A stretch of DNA of 64,000 nucleotides, from positions 124,001-188,000 of the forward strand of contig NZ_JACVAU010000002.1 in NCBI RefSeq assembly GCF_014852005.1. The letters run 5' to 3'. The notes under the pieces are model-generated. The model was not told the DNA's origin. It worked only from the letters and a program-made list of their open reading frames with translations, and did no database searches. Below are positions 41,701-49,187 of this stretch, piece after piece. The DNA comes from Pseudoxanthomonas sp. PXM03. GTDB lineage: Bacteria; Pseudomonadota; Gammaproteobacteria; Xanthomonadales; Xanthomonadaceae. The position numbers were made by a program, and so were the translations under genes. Position 1 is the stretch's first letter. Each line of letters begins with the position of its first letter.

Positions 41701-41829
41701 ATTGCCGACAAGGAACCGCCGCGCATCTCCGCCAGTGGCGCGGTCAACATGGTCGGTAATGCTCCCCTCTACAGCGGCCTCGATTATTTTGGCCGCACGT
41801 TCTTCGTGAATTTCACGAAGGACTTCTGA
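38791..41829 (+). CDS. TonB-dependent outer-membrane receptor
   Basis: A 1012-residue protein. Signal peptide residues 1-33 (ending GAAYAQ) is followed by a charged linker and a TonB box-like TLQSVTVTGSRI. The plug (to about 210) contains NTLSLRGLGPTRTLLLLNGRRI and ILKDGASSIYGSDAVAGVVNIITK. The rest is the 22-strand barrel, ending in an aromatic residue (NFTKDF). Several extracellular loops have cysteine pairs (CPVPL...KCW, CRDTSDGC, CNNW...DNC). The ATG 38791 follows GGAGAT. The ligand is not known; neighbours hint at peptide uptake. Confidence 0.93.
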   Translation: MPTSSRIKNRPHKNPLSLALATALLLPVGAAYAQNATANAEQTEEKKEETSSTKATTLQSVTVTGSRIAKDTFNSVSPVQFIHREETTLAGFNSTAAVLQSNTVTGGSEQINNAFGGYVTDGGPGANTLSLRGLGPTRTLLLLNGRRIAPAGSRGSVGSADLNVLPNIMVDRTEILKDGASSIYGSDAVAGVVNIITKTKVDGATVEFQHNATQNGGGDETRWSALMGKTGDNWWVSGSFEIYDRSEMTLGDKDWASKCPVPLVGRGADGRYGADDYIDPVTGEPKCWGLDAGGVTINTLGTAYLLGRPGLGNLGYYGTYAPEVLPSLGGFDYFNRWRPNASITDGDLPGFEGVDYFGRDTFDPRMKKESLVSPTTNYTGFLQGGVDLNAMGDAELYFELLATRRESRQTGYLQHTIDYAAGSPLLGAYSFLPAYAAAPADGSTNGRPIAARAFIGWGLYDNWQEVDFFRATTGLRGNLGAEWSYDAYFSHARSEADYYTENRLTDRYAKTLDVVPDGNGGFRCRDTSDGCVAAPMLTAATLRGELPQAYRDYIMQVTHGNTVYTESTVNFGVNGPLFDLPYGSVNGAFGVEYRRAEIDDTPDPNSVANNLYGFTASQPTRGKDSVKEAFAEIEFPLLSGLPGAEELTVNLSGRYTDYDSYGDDTTWKIGMLYTPVSWLSFRASRGTSFRAPALFEQYLGATSGFTASSGDPCNNWASKTGNVRDNCASLGLPNNFQQNNSITVLTRGGAETGLSAETSTALTAGVIIQPEFPEWFGDLSFAADYYDVQVNNGVARPSGAQVLNLCYGSNPADFSAGTGFCNLVVRNANNTLNVTTGYINVATDKVRGWDFTARYVRDIGQGEFRATAQVSHYLEQLGQTFPTDPVRDYAGSLNAPEFTGQLDLSYKLRGWRVRYGLDWVDAINGYEYYEKYFDTDYRDTYQMQTGNYFLHSASVQYSGDDWAITGGVRNIADKEPPRISASGAVNMVGNAPLYSGLDYFGRTFFVNFTKDF

Positions 41830-41852
41830 TCTGGCGTCAAGTCAGGAATGAG

Positions 41853-41883
41853 ACCGCCGCTCTTTGGAGCGGCGGTTTTTTTT
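41853..41883 (+). terminator. rho-independent terminator after the TonB-dependent receptor
   Basis: CCGCCGCTC (41854-41862) pairs with GAGCGGCGG (41867-41875) and is followed by eight T residues. The strong nine-base stem and T-run suggest receptor transcription ends here, so the S9 peptidase gene downstream needs its own promoter or read-through. Confidence 0.92.
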
Positions 41884-41931
41884 GCGCGTCGATCGCGACG
41901 TTTCCATGCACCCTTGTTATCTGGTCGTACG

Positions 41932-41955
41932 AGAACTGCTTGCGAAGCTAGTTCT
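41932..41955. other. bulged inverted repeat upstream of the S9 peptidase gene
   Basis: AGAACT-GCTT-GCG-AAGC-T-AGTTCT folds into a ten-base stem with one bulged T and a three-base loop, about 90 bases before the peptidase start. It could be an operator or an RNA structure. No promoter boxes are clear in 41884-42044. Confidence 0.4.
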
Positions 41956-42044
41956 TTTCCGCAAGAAAAATGTCCATCAAGTTGGCGCGCGCCACTCAGT
42001 TTCCGTTTAATCTAGACAGCACCATCCATGGGGATCCATTCGCT

Positions 42045-44087
42045 ATGAGAGCAATCGTTATTGCCCTTGCAGCAGGCGCAGCCGCCCTGTTCGCGAGCCC
42101 GGCGCGCACGGCACCGCCCGCCGTGCCCACAATCGACCAACTGTCGGCCTTTCCAGCACTCACCAGTCTGACGGTGTCTCCGGATGGCTCGCGTATAGCA
42201 GGACTGGAAGCCAATGGCGAGAACCGCGTCATCGTTGTCTACCGTACCGATGCACTCGACAAGCCCCCGACCCGTATCGGCAGCGACCGGATGAAGTTCT
42301 CGTCCGTGTCGTTCATCAAGGACGGCCTGCTGGCGGTTTCACTGTGGCAGCCGTACGACCTGCGCGTGGACCGCGTCACCAAGACCTTCGTCAACAAATT
42401 CTTCATTACCGACATCGAAGGCAAGCAGTGGAAGGAGCCGCTACCGCAAGAACGCGCCACCAGCCGCTCGGAAGAGCTCATGCAGGCGCTGTCCAATCCC
42501 AGCGTCCTCGACACGCTGCCCAATGATCCTGACCACATCCTGGTCATCAGCGGCTCGGGCAACAATTCAGGCGACGTATACAAGGTCAATGTGCGCAACT
42601 TCACCTCGCGTCGCATCCAGAAGACCGAGGAGCGCGTGGCGGGGTACATTACAGACCTCAAAGGTGAACTGCGCGCACGCCTGCGCAACGATATTGACGG
42701 TACTGGCGCCTATATCTCGACCGAGTTCCGCAATGTCGCGACCGATGCTTGGGAAGAACATTTCCGTTCGCACGTGAAGGATCGTGACATTAACCAAGTC
42801 ATCGGCTTCGCCGATGACGCCAACATTGCGTTCCTGCTTAGCAACACCGGTCGCGACAAGGCAGTGATATATGAATACGACATTACGGCGCGGAAGCGAA
42901 AGGAGATCCTGTTCGAGAACAAGATGTTCGATGCCAGCAACGTGTTGGTCAACCGACAGCATGGCATCGAAGGCTTGGCCCAGGGCGAGATCATGGGCGT
43001 CAGCTATGCAGGTCCGCGTGGCGACGATATTGTCTGGACGTCAGGCTACATGCAGGCGCTGGACAAGGGGCTGCGCCAGGCGCTGAAGATCGAGCCGGAG
43101 CCTTTGCGCGTGGTCGATCCCGCCACCGGCGAATCCGCCAACATCGCATACGACAGCGACGCGAACTACCGGCTGATCAGTCGCAGTCGCGACATGAAGA
43201 CCCTGCTGATCGCGGTGACGGGTCCCGCGCATCCGCCGGAATACTACTTGGCACGCAACGGCCAGCTTTCCCTGCTGGCCAAGGCATACCCGCAGATTGA
43301 CATGCGCGCGCTGGGCATTGGCAAGATGGTGTACTACAAGGCGCGCGACGGCCTAGACATTCCCGCCATCCTGACCACCCCCAACACCGAACTGTGCGGC
43401 GCCGGCCCTTGGAAGGCCGTCATCCACCCTCATGGCGGCCCATGGGGACGCGACAATCTGGATTTCGATGGATCCATGTGGGTGCCGCTGATGGCGTCGC
43501 GCTGCATGGCGGTGCTACAACCGCAGTTCCGTGGGTCCGCCGACTGGGGGCGCAAGCTGTGGATGGCCGGCGACGCCGAATGGGGCCAGAAGATGCAGGA
43601 TGACAAGGACGATGGTGCGAAATGGCTGATCGAGCAGAGGATCGCACAGCCTGGCCATATCGCCATGTTCGGATTTTCCTATGGCGGTTACTCCAGCTTT
43701 GCTGCAGCCGTGCGCCCGAACGGCCTGTACAAGTGCGCGATCGCTGGCGCGGGCGTGTCGGACATCAAGCGTATCTGGTCGCGTTACTACACAAACCCAT
43801 TCTTCCGGCAGGCACAGGCGCCAACCGTCGAGGGCCTCAGCCCACTAACCAAGGCGGATCAAATTCAAATTCCGTTGATGGTCTACCACGGCGACCGCGA
43901 CCAGATCGTGCCGATCGAACAGTCCGAGTGGTTCGTGAACAAAGCGAAGGCCGCAGGCAAGCCCGTGGTCTATCACGAGATCAAGGACTACGCGCATGGC
44001 CCGGCTTGGACGCGCAAGATCATGGGCGACCAGTTGCGCGTGATCGACGACTACCTGACCAAGGATTGTGGCGGTGGCGGACTCTGA
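42045..44087 (+). CDS. secreted S9 family peptidase (prolyl oligopeptidase fold)
   Basis: A 680-residue exported protein with signal peptide MRAIVIALAAGAAALFASPART. Residues 35-400 form a beta-propeller-like region (LTVSPDGSRIAGLE); the C-terminal alpha/beta hydrolase has the triad Ser545 in GFSYGGYSS, Asp619 in HGDRDQIV and His651 in KDYAHGPAW, with oxyanion segment HPHGGPWGRD. Members are dipeptidyl or acylaminoacyl peptidases. The same fold includes lasso-peptide isopeptidases, which are also found beside TonB receptors, but no precursor was seen. Codon use (ATA, TTT, AAT) is less GC-rich than that of neighbours. Confidence 0.92.
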   Translation: MRAIVIALAAGAAALFASPARTAPPAVPTIDQLSAFPALTSLTVSPDGSRIAGLEANGENRVIVVYRTDALDKPPTRIGSDRMKFSSVSFIKDGLLAVSLWQPYDLRVDRVTKTFVNKFFITDIEGKQWKEPLPQERATSRSEELMQALSNPSVLDTLPNDPDHILVISGSGNNSGDVYKVNVRNFTSRRIQKTEERVAGYITDLKGELRARLRNDIDGTGAYISTEFRNVATDAWEEHFRSHVKDRDINQVIGFADDANIAFLLSNTGRDKAVIYEYDITARKRKEILFENKMFDASNVLVNRQHGIEGLAQGEIMGVSYAGPRGDDIVWTSGYMQALDKGLRQALKIEPEPLRVVDPATGESANIAYDSDANYRLISRSRDMKTLLIAVTGPAHPPEYYLARNGQLSLLAKAYPQIDMRALGIGKMVYYKARDGLDIPAILTTPNTELCGAGPWKAVIHPHGGPWGRDNLDFDGSMWVPLMASRCMAVLQPQFRGSADWGRKLWMAGDAEWGQKMQDDKDDGAKWLIEQRIAQPGHIAMFGFSYGGYSSFAAAVRPNGLYKCAIAGAGVSDIKRIWSRYYTNPFFRQAQAPTVEGLSPLTKADQIQIPLMVYHGDRDQIVPIEQSEWFVNKAKAAGKPVVYHEIKDYAHGPAWTRKIMGDQLRVIDDYLTKDCGGGGL

Positions 44088-44115
44088 TCCATCCTCGCTT
44101 CCCTCTCTGAAAGCA

Positions 44116-44142
44116 GCCCGGCCCTGCGCCGGGTTTCTTTTC
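44116..44142 (+). terminator. rho-independent terminator after the S9 peptidase
   Basis: CCCGGC-CCTGC-GCCGGG (44117-44133) is followed by TTTCTTTT. It lies about 30 bases after the stop codon of the S9 peptidase gene. Confidence 0.8.
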
Positions 44143-44148
44143 GGCACC

Positions 44149-44176
44149 TTCCATACGCCCACGGATGCGGTATAAC
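44149..44176 (+). promoter_or_regulatory. candidate promoter for the DUF2147 gene
   Basis: TTCCAT (44149-44154) and TATAAC (44171-44176) are 16 bases apart. The latter is a good -10 match in otherwise GC-rich sequence, and lies 58 bases before the start codon. Confidence 0.4.
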
Positions 44177-44233
44177 AGCCGCATCCCGCCGGCTCCGGTC
44201 GACGGGCCTGACCAATATCCCTGGGAGGGAAAC

Positions 44234-44671
44234 ATGCGCAAGACCCTGTTGGCCGCCTGCCTGGCCGTTCCGTTGCTTGGCCTGTCGCTGTCGGCCGCCG
44301 CTGCCGACGCGACCGGGCGCTGGAAGACCATCGACAGCGATACCGGCAAGCCCAAGTCCATCGTGGAAATCACCCGTGCCGCCAACGGTACGCTGAGCGG
44401 CCGGATCATCGAGCTGCTCAATCCGAGCAAGCCGAATCCGGTCTGCGACAAGTGCAAGGACGACCGCAAGAACAAGCCCATCACCGGCATGGAGATCATC
44501 CGCGGCATGAAGGCCGACGGTGCCAACGAATGGAGCGGCGGCACGATCCTGAAGCCCGACGAAGGTAAGGTGTACAAGTCGAAGATGGAACTGATCGAGG
44601 GCGGCAAGAAGCTGGAGGTCTCCGGCTGCATCGCCTTCATCTGCAAGTCGCAGACCTGGATCCGCCAGTAA
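44234..44671 (+). CDS. DUF2147 secreted protein
   Basis: A 145-residue protein starting MRKTLLAACLAVPLLGLSLS with signal peptide cleavage after about AAAA. The mature DUF2147 lipocalin-like domain has DATGRWKTIDSDTGKPKSIVEI, GTLSGRIIELL, DKCKDDRKNKPITGMEII and YKSKMELIEGGKKLEVSGCIAFICKSQTWIR. Function is unknown. GGAGGG precedes the ATG by four bases. It is a single-gene unit with its own promoter and a possible hairpin after it. Confidence 0.88.
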   Translation: MRKTLLAACLAVPLLGLSLSAAAADATGRWKTIDSDTGKPKSIVEITRAANGTLSGRIIELLNPSKPNPVCDKCKDDRKNKPITGMEIIRGMKADGANEWSGGTILKPDEGKVYKSKMELIEGGKKLEVSGCIAFICKSQTWIRQ

Positions 44672-44692
44672 CCGCTGTTCCAGCAGTGCTGC

Positions 44693-44713
44693 GGGCCCGG
44701 TCATGCCGGGCCC
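44693..44713 (+). other. GC-rich stem-loop after the DUF2147 gene
   Basis: GGGCCCGG-TCATG-CCGGGCCC forms an eight-base perfect stem 21 bases after the stop. Without a T-run it is a weak terminator candidate. Confidence 0.4.
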
Positions 44714-44786
44714 GTCGCGTTCCGGGCGCAGGAAGGGCGCGCACCGGTCCATGCGATAATCGCGCTCCCCCGTCGCGAAGCACCCC

Positions 44787-46847
44787 ATGAGCCGCACCGC
44801 CCTCGTCACCAACGCCCTGCCGTACGCCAACGGACCGCTGCACCTCGGTCACCTGGTGGGCTACATCCAGGGCGACATCTGGGTGCGGGCACGGCGCATG
44901 CGCGGCGACACGGTCTTCTTCGTCTGTGCCGATGACACCCATGGCACGCCTATCATGCTGGCCGCCGAGAAGGCGGGCGTCACGCCCGAAGTCTTCATCG
45001 CCGGCATCCAGGCCGGGCACGAACGCGACTTCGCCGCCTTCGGCGTGGCGTTCGACCACTACGACTCCACCAATTCGGTCGCCAACCGCGAGCTCACCGA
45101 GGCGTTCTACGGGCGCCTGGAGGCCGGTGGCCACATCGCGCGCCGCAGCGTCGCGCAGTTCTACGACCCGGCCAAGGGCATGTTCCTCCCGGACCGCTAC
45201 ATCAAGGGCATCTGCCCCAACTGCGGTTCGGCCGACCAGTATGGCGACAACTGCGAAGTGTGCGGGGCCACCTACGCACCGACGGAGTTGAAGGAACCGA
45301 AATCCGTGCTGTCGGGCGCCACCCCCGAGATCCGCGATTCCGAACATTACTTCTTCGAGGTCGGCCGCTTCGAGGCGTTCCTGCGTGAATGGCTGGCCGG
45401 TGACGTTGCACTGCCGGGCGTCAAGGCGAAGCTGCGCGAATGGCTGGATGCGGAGGGTGGCCTGCGCGCCTGGGACATCTCGCGCGACGCGCCCTACTTC
45501 GGCTTCGAGATCCCCGGCGCGCCCGGCAAGTATTTCTACGTGTGGCTGGATGCGCCGATCGGCTACCTGAGCAGCTTCCGCACGCTGTGCGCGCGCCTGG
45601 GCATGGACTTCGACCCGTACCTGAAGGCCGGCACCGACACCGAACTGCACCATTTCATCGGCAAGGACATCGTCAACTTCCACGGCCTGTTCTGGCCTGC
45701 CGTGCTGAAGGGCGTCGGCCTGCGCGCGCCCACGCGCCTGCACGTCAATGGCTACCTGACCGTGGATGGCGCGAAGATGTCCAAGTCGCGCGGCACCTTC
45801 ATCATGGCGCGTACCTACCTGGATGTCGGCCTGGAGCCGGAGGCGCTGCGCTACTACTACGCGGCCAAGTCTGCGGGCGGCGTGGATGATCTCGATCTGA
45901 ACCTGGGCGACTTCATCGCACGCGTGAACGCGGACCTGGTGGGCAAGTTCGTCAACCTGGCCAGCCGCTGCGCCGGTTTCATCGACAAGCGCTTTGGCGG
46001 GAAGCTGGCGGACGCATTGCCCGATCCGGCGATGTACCAGCGTTTCGTCGACGCACTCGGTCCCATCACCGAGGCTTACGAACGCAACGAGCCCGCCACC
46101 GCGCTGCGCCTGACCATGGCGCTGGCGGACGAGGCCAACAAGTACATCGACGACGAAAAGCCCTGGGTGATCGCCAAGCAGGACGGTGCCGACGCCGGAT
46201 TGCAGGCCGTCTGCACGCAGGGCCTGAACCTGTTCCGCATCCTGGCCGCCGCACTGAAGCCCGTGCTGCCGCGCACGGCGGCGGAGGCCGAAGCCTTCCT
46301 CAGCGCGTCGGTGGTGGTCTGGGGCGACGTGACTGTGCCGCTGCTCGGCCACACCATCCAGCCCTACTCGCCGCTGTTCACCCGTATCGACCCGAAACTG
46401 ATCGACGCCATGACCGACGCCTCCAAGGACACCCTCACTGCACCCGCACTTGCCGTAGCGGAGAAGAAGACGGAAACGAAACCCGTGGCGACGGCGGAAA
46501 CCCAGGGGGCCGCGAGCGTCATCGGCATCGATGACTTCGCCCGGCTCGACCTGCGGATCGGCAAGGTGCTGGAATGCGGTTTCGTCGACGGTTCCGACAA
46601 GCTGCTGCGCTTCCTGCTTGACGCGGGCGATCTGGGCCAACGGCAGATTTTTTCTGGCATCCGCACCAGCTACGGCGAGCCGGAGAAGCTGGTGGGTCGC
46701 AACGTGGTGTTCATCGCCAATCTAGCCCCGCGCAAGATGCGCTTCGGTGTCAGCGAGGGCATGATCCTGTCGGCCGGTTTCGACGGTGGCGCGCTGGCGC
46801 TGCTGGATGCGGATGCCGGCGCCCTGCCCGGCATGCCGGTGCGCTGA
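44787..46847 (+). CDS. metG: methionyl-tRNA synthetase
   Basis: A 686-residue class I synthetase. The HIGH-type motif is HLGH in [13 protein letters not shown], the zinc knuckle [19 protein letters not shown], and KMSKS in [12 protein letters not shown] (about residue 334). The C-terminal extension (about 575-686) is a tRNA-binding OB-fold domain ([31 protein letters not shown]) that dimerises the enzyme. It charges initiator and elongator tRNA-Met. It precedes rnfB, the usual xanthomonad order. Confidence 0.98.
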   Translation: MSRTALVTNALPYANGPLHLGHLVGYIQGDIWVRARRMRGDTVFFVCADDTHGTPIMLAAEKAGVTPEVFIAGIQAGHERDFAAFGVAFDHYDSTNSVANRELTEAFYGRLEAGGHIARRSVAQFYDPAKGMFLPDRYIKGICPNCGSADQYGDNCEVCGATYAPTELKEPKSVLSGATPEIRDSEHYFFEVGRFEAFLREWLAGDVALPGVKAKLREWLDAEGGLRAWDISRDAPYFGFEIPGAPGKYFYVWLDAPIGYLSSFRTLCARLGMDFDPYLKAGTDTELHHFIGKDIVNFHGLFWPAVLKGVGLRAPTRLHVNGYLTVDGAKMSKSRGTFIMARTYLDVGLEPEALRYYYAAKSAGGVDDLDLNLGDFIARVNADLVGKFVNLASRCAGFIDKRFGGKLADALPDPAMYQRFVDALGPITEAYERNEPATALRLTMALADEANKYIDDEKPWVIAKQDGADAGLQAVCTQGLNLFRILAAALKPVLPRTAAEAEAFLSASVVVWGDVTVPLLGHTIQPYSPLFTRIDPKLIDAMTDASKDTLTAPALAVAEKKTETKPVATAETQGAASVIGIDDFARLDLRIGKVLECGFVDGSDKLLRFLLDAGDLGQRQIFSGIRTSYGEPEKLVGRNVVFIANLAPRKMRFGVSEGMILSAGFDGGALALLDADAGALPGMPVR

Positions 46848-46869
46848 TTCGCGAGGCCGCGCCACGGCG

Positions 46870-47286
46870 ATGAACGCCGATCTGGTCGAACGACTGGACC
46901 GCCTGTTGCCGCAGACCCAATGCGGCCAATGCGGCTATGACGGATGCCTGCCCTACGCCCAGGCAATGGCACGTGGCGACGCCCGCGTGGACCATTGTCC
47001 GCCCGGTGGCGATGAGGGCGCGCGAGCCCTCGCCAGGGTGCTGGAAATGCCGCCGCTGCCCTACGACCGCACGCGCGGCACCCACAAGCCGGCCATCGTC
47101 GCGGTGGTGATCGAAGCCGACTGCATCGGCTGCACGAAGTGCATCCAGGCCTGCCCCGTGGACGCCATCATCGGCGGTGCCAAACACATGCACGTGGTGA
47201 TCGATCCGCTGTGCACGGGCTGCGAACTCTGCGTGCCTGCGTGCCCGGTCGACTGCATCGTGATGGAGCCGGTCCAGGCGCCCTGA
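46870..47286 (+). CDS. orphan RnfB/RsxB-like soluble ferredoxin protein
   Basis: A 138-residue protein starting [13 protein letters not shown]. It has the N-terminal RnfB 4Fe-4S module ([16 protein letters not shown] ... HCPPGG) and then two tandem ferredoxin CxxCxxCxxxCP motifs ([16 protein letters not shown] and [16 protein letters not shown]). The N-terminal membrane helix of true RnfB is missing, so it is cytosolic. No other rnf genes are near, so this is not a Rnf pump subunit. It lies after metG and ends 12 bases before a convergent gene. Confidence 0.88.
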   Translation: MNADLVERLDRLLPQTQCGQCGYDGCLPYAQAMARGDARVDHCPPGGDEGARALARVLEMPPLPYDRTRGTHKPAIVAVVIEADCIGCTKCIQACPVDAIIGGAKHMHVVIDPLCTGCELCVPACPVDCIVMEPVQAP

Positions 47287-47298
47287 GTTCCAGGCCGG

Positions 47299-48234
47299 TC
47301 AACGACCGCCGTTTGCGCATGCCGAGCACACGCGCTCGACCGCATACCCCTGCGCCTTCAGTTTCTCCACCACGCCATCCTTGCCCAGCAGATGCAAGGC
47401 GCCAACGACGACCAGCGCATCGTCGTCGCCGGGCTGGGTGAGGATCTGCCGGATCTTCGGCACCCACACGTCGTTGCGCTCCACGTTGATGCGCTGGTAC
47501 AGGCGCGGGTATTGGCGCTTCATGTCGGCTGCCATGCCGGCCCACAGGCCTTCTGCATCGCCGCGACGCCAGGCCTGGTGCAATCGCTCGGTTTCCGCCG
47601 ACCCCTTGTCGGCCTGTTCCAGCGCTTCGGTGACGAACTGGCGCTGCTCGCTGGCGTCCATGCCGTCCAGCACGCCGATCTGTTCCTGCGCACGTTCCAG
47701 CCCGCCGGTCGGCTTGCCGGCGACCTTGGCCTTGTCCATGAAGTGGTTGTCCAGGCCCAGCTTCGGATCCAGTCCCTGCCTGGTCATCTCGACGATGCTG
47801 ATGGTGAGGCCGACGAACCAGGGCTCGAAACCGTTGAAGGTAACCAGCGGCACACCGTTCTTGCCGGCCCACGCGTCAAGCCGGGTCCATGTCGCCGCGT
47901 CCAGGTCCTGCTGGAGCGTCTTGCCATCGGTGCGCATGGCCGCCTGCATCATCAACTGCGGCAGCGCCGGTGATTGCATTTCCTCGGGCGACAGTTCGAA
48001 CAACAGTCGCTCGGCATCGGCGAATGCGGCGTCGACATCGGCCGAGAGCGGATAGTCGCTGGTCCGCAGCAGGTGGAACGAGCCGAGCAGGTAAACCGCG
48101 TTGTCCTGGTCGGACACCTTCCACAGCAGGGGCACGGGCGCTCCCGTCGCCTTGGGGGCGTCTGCCGCCAGCACGGACGCGCTGCCCAGCAGCCCGGTCA
48201 GCACGAGGGTTTTCAGCGAACGGCGCAACAGCAT
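47299..48234 (-). CDS. TraB/GumN family protein
   Basis: A 311-residue exported protein starting MLLRRSLKTLVLTGLLG with a signal peptide cleaved around VLAAD. The TraB/PrgY/GumN (TIKI-like) fold is recognised from LWKVSDQDNAVYLLGSFHLLRTSDYPLS, FELSPEEM and the C-terminal VVVGALHLLGKDGVVEKLKAQGY. Animal TIKI relatives are metalloproteases, and the conserved histidines and glutamates are here, so a peptidase role is possible but unproven. GGAAGG precedes the ATG. It is the last gene of the mutL series. Confidence 0.87.
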   Translation of the reverse strand: MLLRRSLKTLVLTGLLGSASVLAADAPKATGAPVPLLWKVSDQDNAVYLLGSFHLLRTSDYPLSADVDAAFADAERLLFELSPEEMQSPALPQLMMQAAMRTDGKTLQQDLDAATWTRLDAWAGKNGVPLVTFNGFEPWFVGLTISIVEMTRQGLDPKLGLDNHFMDKAKVAGKPTGGLERAQEQIGVLDGMDASEQRQFVTEALEQADKGSAETERLHQAWRRGDAEGLWAGMAADMKRQYPRLYQRINVERNDVWVPKIRQILTQPGDDDALVVVGALHLLGKDGVVEKLKAQGYAVERVCSACANGGR

Positions 48235-48247
48235 CGGATCCTTCCTT

Positions 48248-49186
48248 TCAGAGCACTTTGATGGGCTTTGCATATGCCTTTTCACCCGCGTCGACCAGCA
48301 GGTCGAGCCGGTTCTCCGCCGGTGGCAGCGGACAGGTGGCGTACGGCGTGAACGCGCACGGCGGGTTGTAGGCGCGGTTGAAGTCCAGCACCACCTTGCC
48401 GTTGCTGGGTCCGTCCGCATCGAGGAAACGGCCTGCAGGATAGCTGCCGTGCCCACTGGTGCGGTCGGCCAGCACGAAGAACAACGGCCCCTGCGGCGGA
48501 CCCAGGGCTTCGAGCCGGAACGTCTTGCCGTCGCGTTCGAATTCGACCGCGCCGGGATTCGGTGACTCGTTGGTCACGCCGATCACGTCCACGATGGTCA
48601 ACGTCTTGCCCGGCGGGTGCGCGATGTAGCGCCCCTCCACGCGCCAGGCTTCCTGGATGGGCCAGTAGTCCAGTCCCACGAACTGCGTACGCGACTCGGC
48701 ATCGGCATGCTTCACGCGCAAGGCGTGCCGTCCTCCGCGTTCGATGACCGACAGCGTGCCCTTGCCTTCATCGAATCCGACGGTGCTTGGCGAAGGATCG
48801 CGATCACTCTGCAATTCCACGCGTCCCTTCAGCGGTTCGCCGTCGAACGTCAGGTCGCCACCGCGCTCGGGCGTGAAGAAGATGCGGCCTTCCTGCTGAG
48901 TCAACATGCCCATCTTCGCCGGGCCCACGGCAAGCTTGATGCCACTGGCCGGTCCGCTGCCGAGGAAGTGCGATTTCAGTTCGATCCAGTGCAGGCCGAC
49001 GAGGCTGGTCCAGCCGTCCGGTGCCACGAGCTCATTCTTCCGCTGCTCGCGCCAGGCGGTGTTGTCGGCCAGGAAGCCGGCATCCACGACCTTGCCGGTC
49101 GTCGCGCCCTTCCCGCCATCACCCCCACACGCGGCCAGCAGGCCCAGCAGCATGGCCATCCCCAGCCATCCCGTGTTCTTCCCCAT
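48248..49186 (-). CDS. DUF1684 lipoprotein
   Basis: A 312-residue protein with a lipobox (LLGLLAACGGDGG: cysteine about residue 20), so a lipid-anchored periplasmic protein. The DUF1684 core includes WREQRKNELVAPDGWTSLVGLHWI, DRTSGHGSYPAGRFLD and the signature DFNRAYNPPCAFTPYATCPLPPAENRLDL. The function is unknown. It starts one base after the mutL stop and lies 13 bases before the GumN-like gene. Confidence 0.9.
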   Translation of the reverse strand: MGKNTGWLGMAMLLGLLAACGGDGGKGATTGKVVDAGFLADNTAWREQRKNELVAPDGWTSLVGLHWIELKSHFLGSGPASGIKLAVGPAKMGMLTQQEGRIFFTPERGGDLTFDGEPLKGRVELQSDRDPSPSTVGFDEGKGTLSVIERGGRHALRVKHADAESRTQFVGLDYWPIQEAWRVEGRYIAHPPGKTLTIVDVIGVTNESPNPGAVEFERDGKTFRLEALGPPQGPLFFVLADRTSGHGSYPAGRFLDADGPSNGKVVLDFNRAYNPPCAFTPYATCPLPPAENRLDLLVDAGEKAYAKPIKVL

Positions 49187-49187
49187 T

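Noticed and set aside
41884-44200. Search for a lasso-peptide or other RiPP precursor near the S9 peptidase and receptor
   Set aside because: No short frame with a ribosome site and a leader/core layout was found, and no lasso cyclase or B-protein genes are present.
44693-44713. Classic terminator after the DUF2147 gene
   Set aside because: The stem is perfect but there is no T-run, so it is listed only as a stem-loop.
44637-46640. 667-codon minus-strand frame opposite metG
   Set aside because: Antisense shadow of metG, caused by GC-rich third positions.
46870-47286. Start of a Rnf/Rsx electron-transport operon
   Set aside because: No rnfA, C, D, G or E genes follow; the next gene is convergent.
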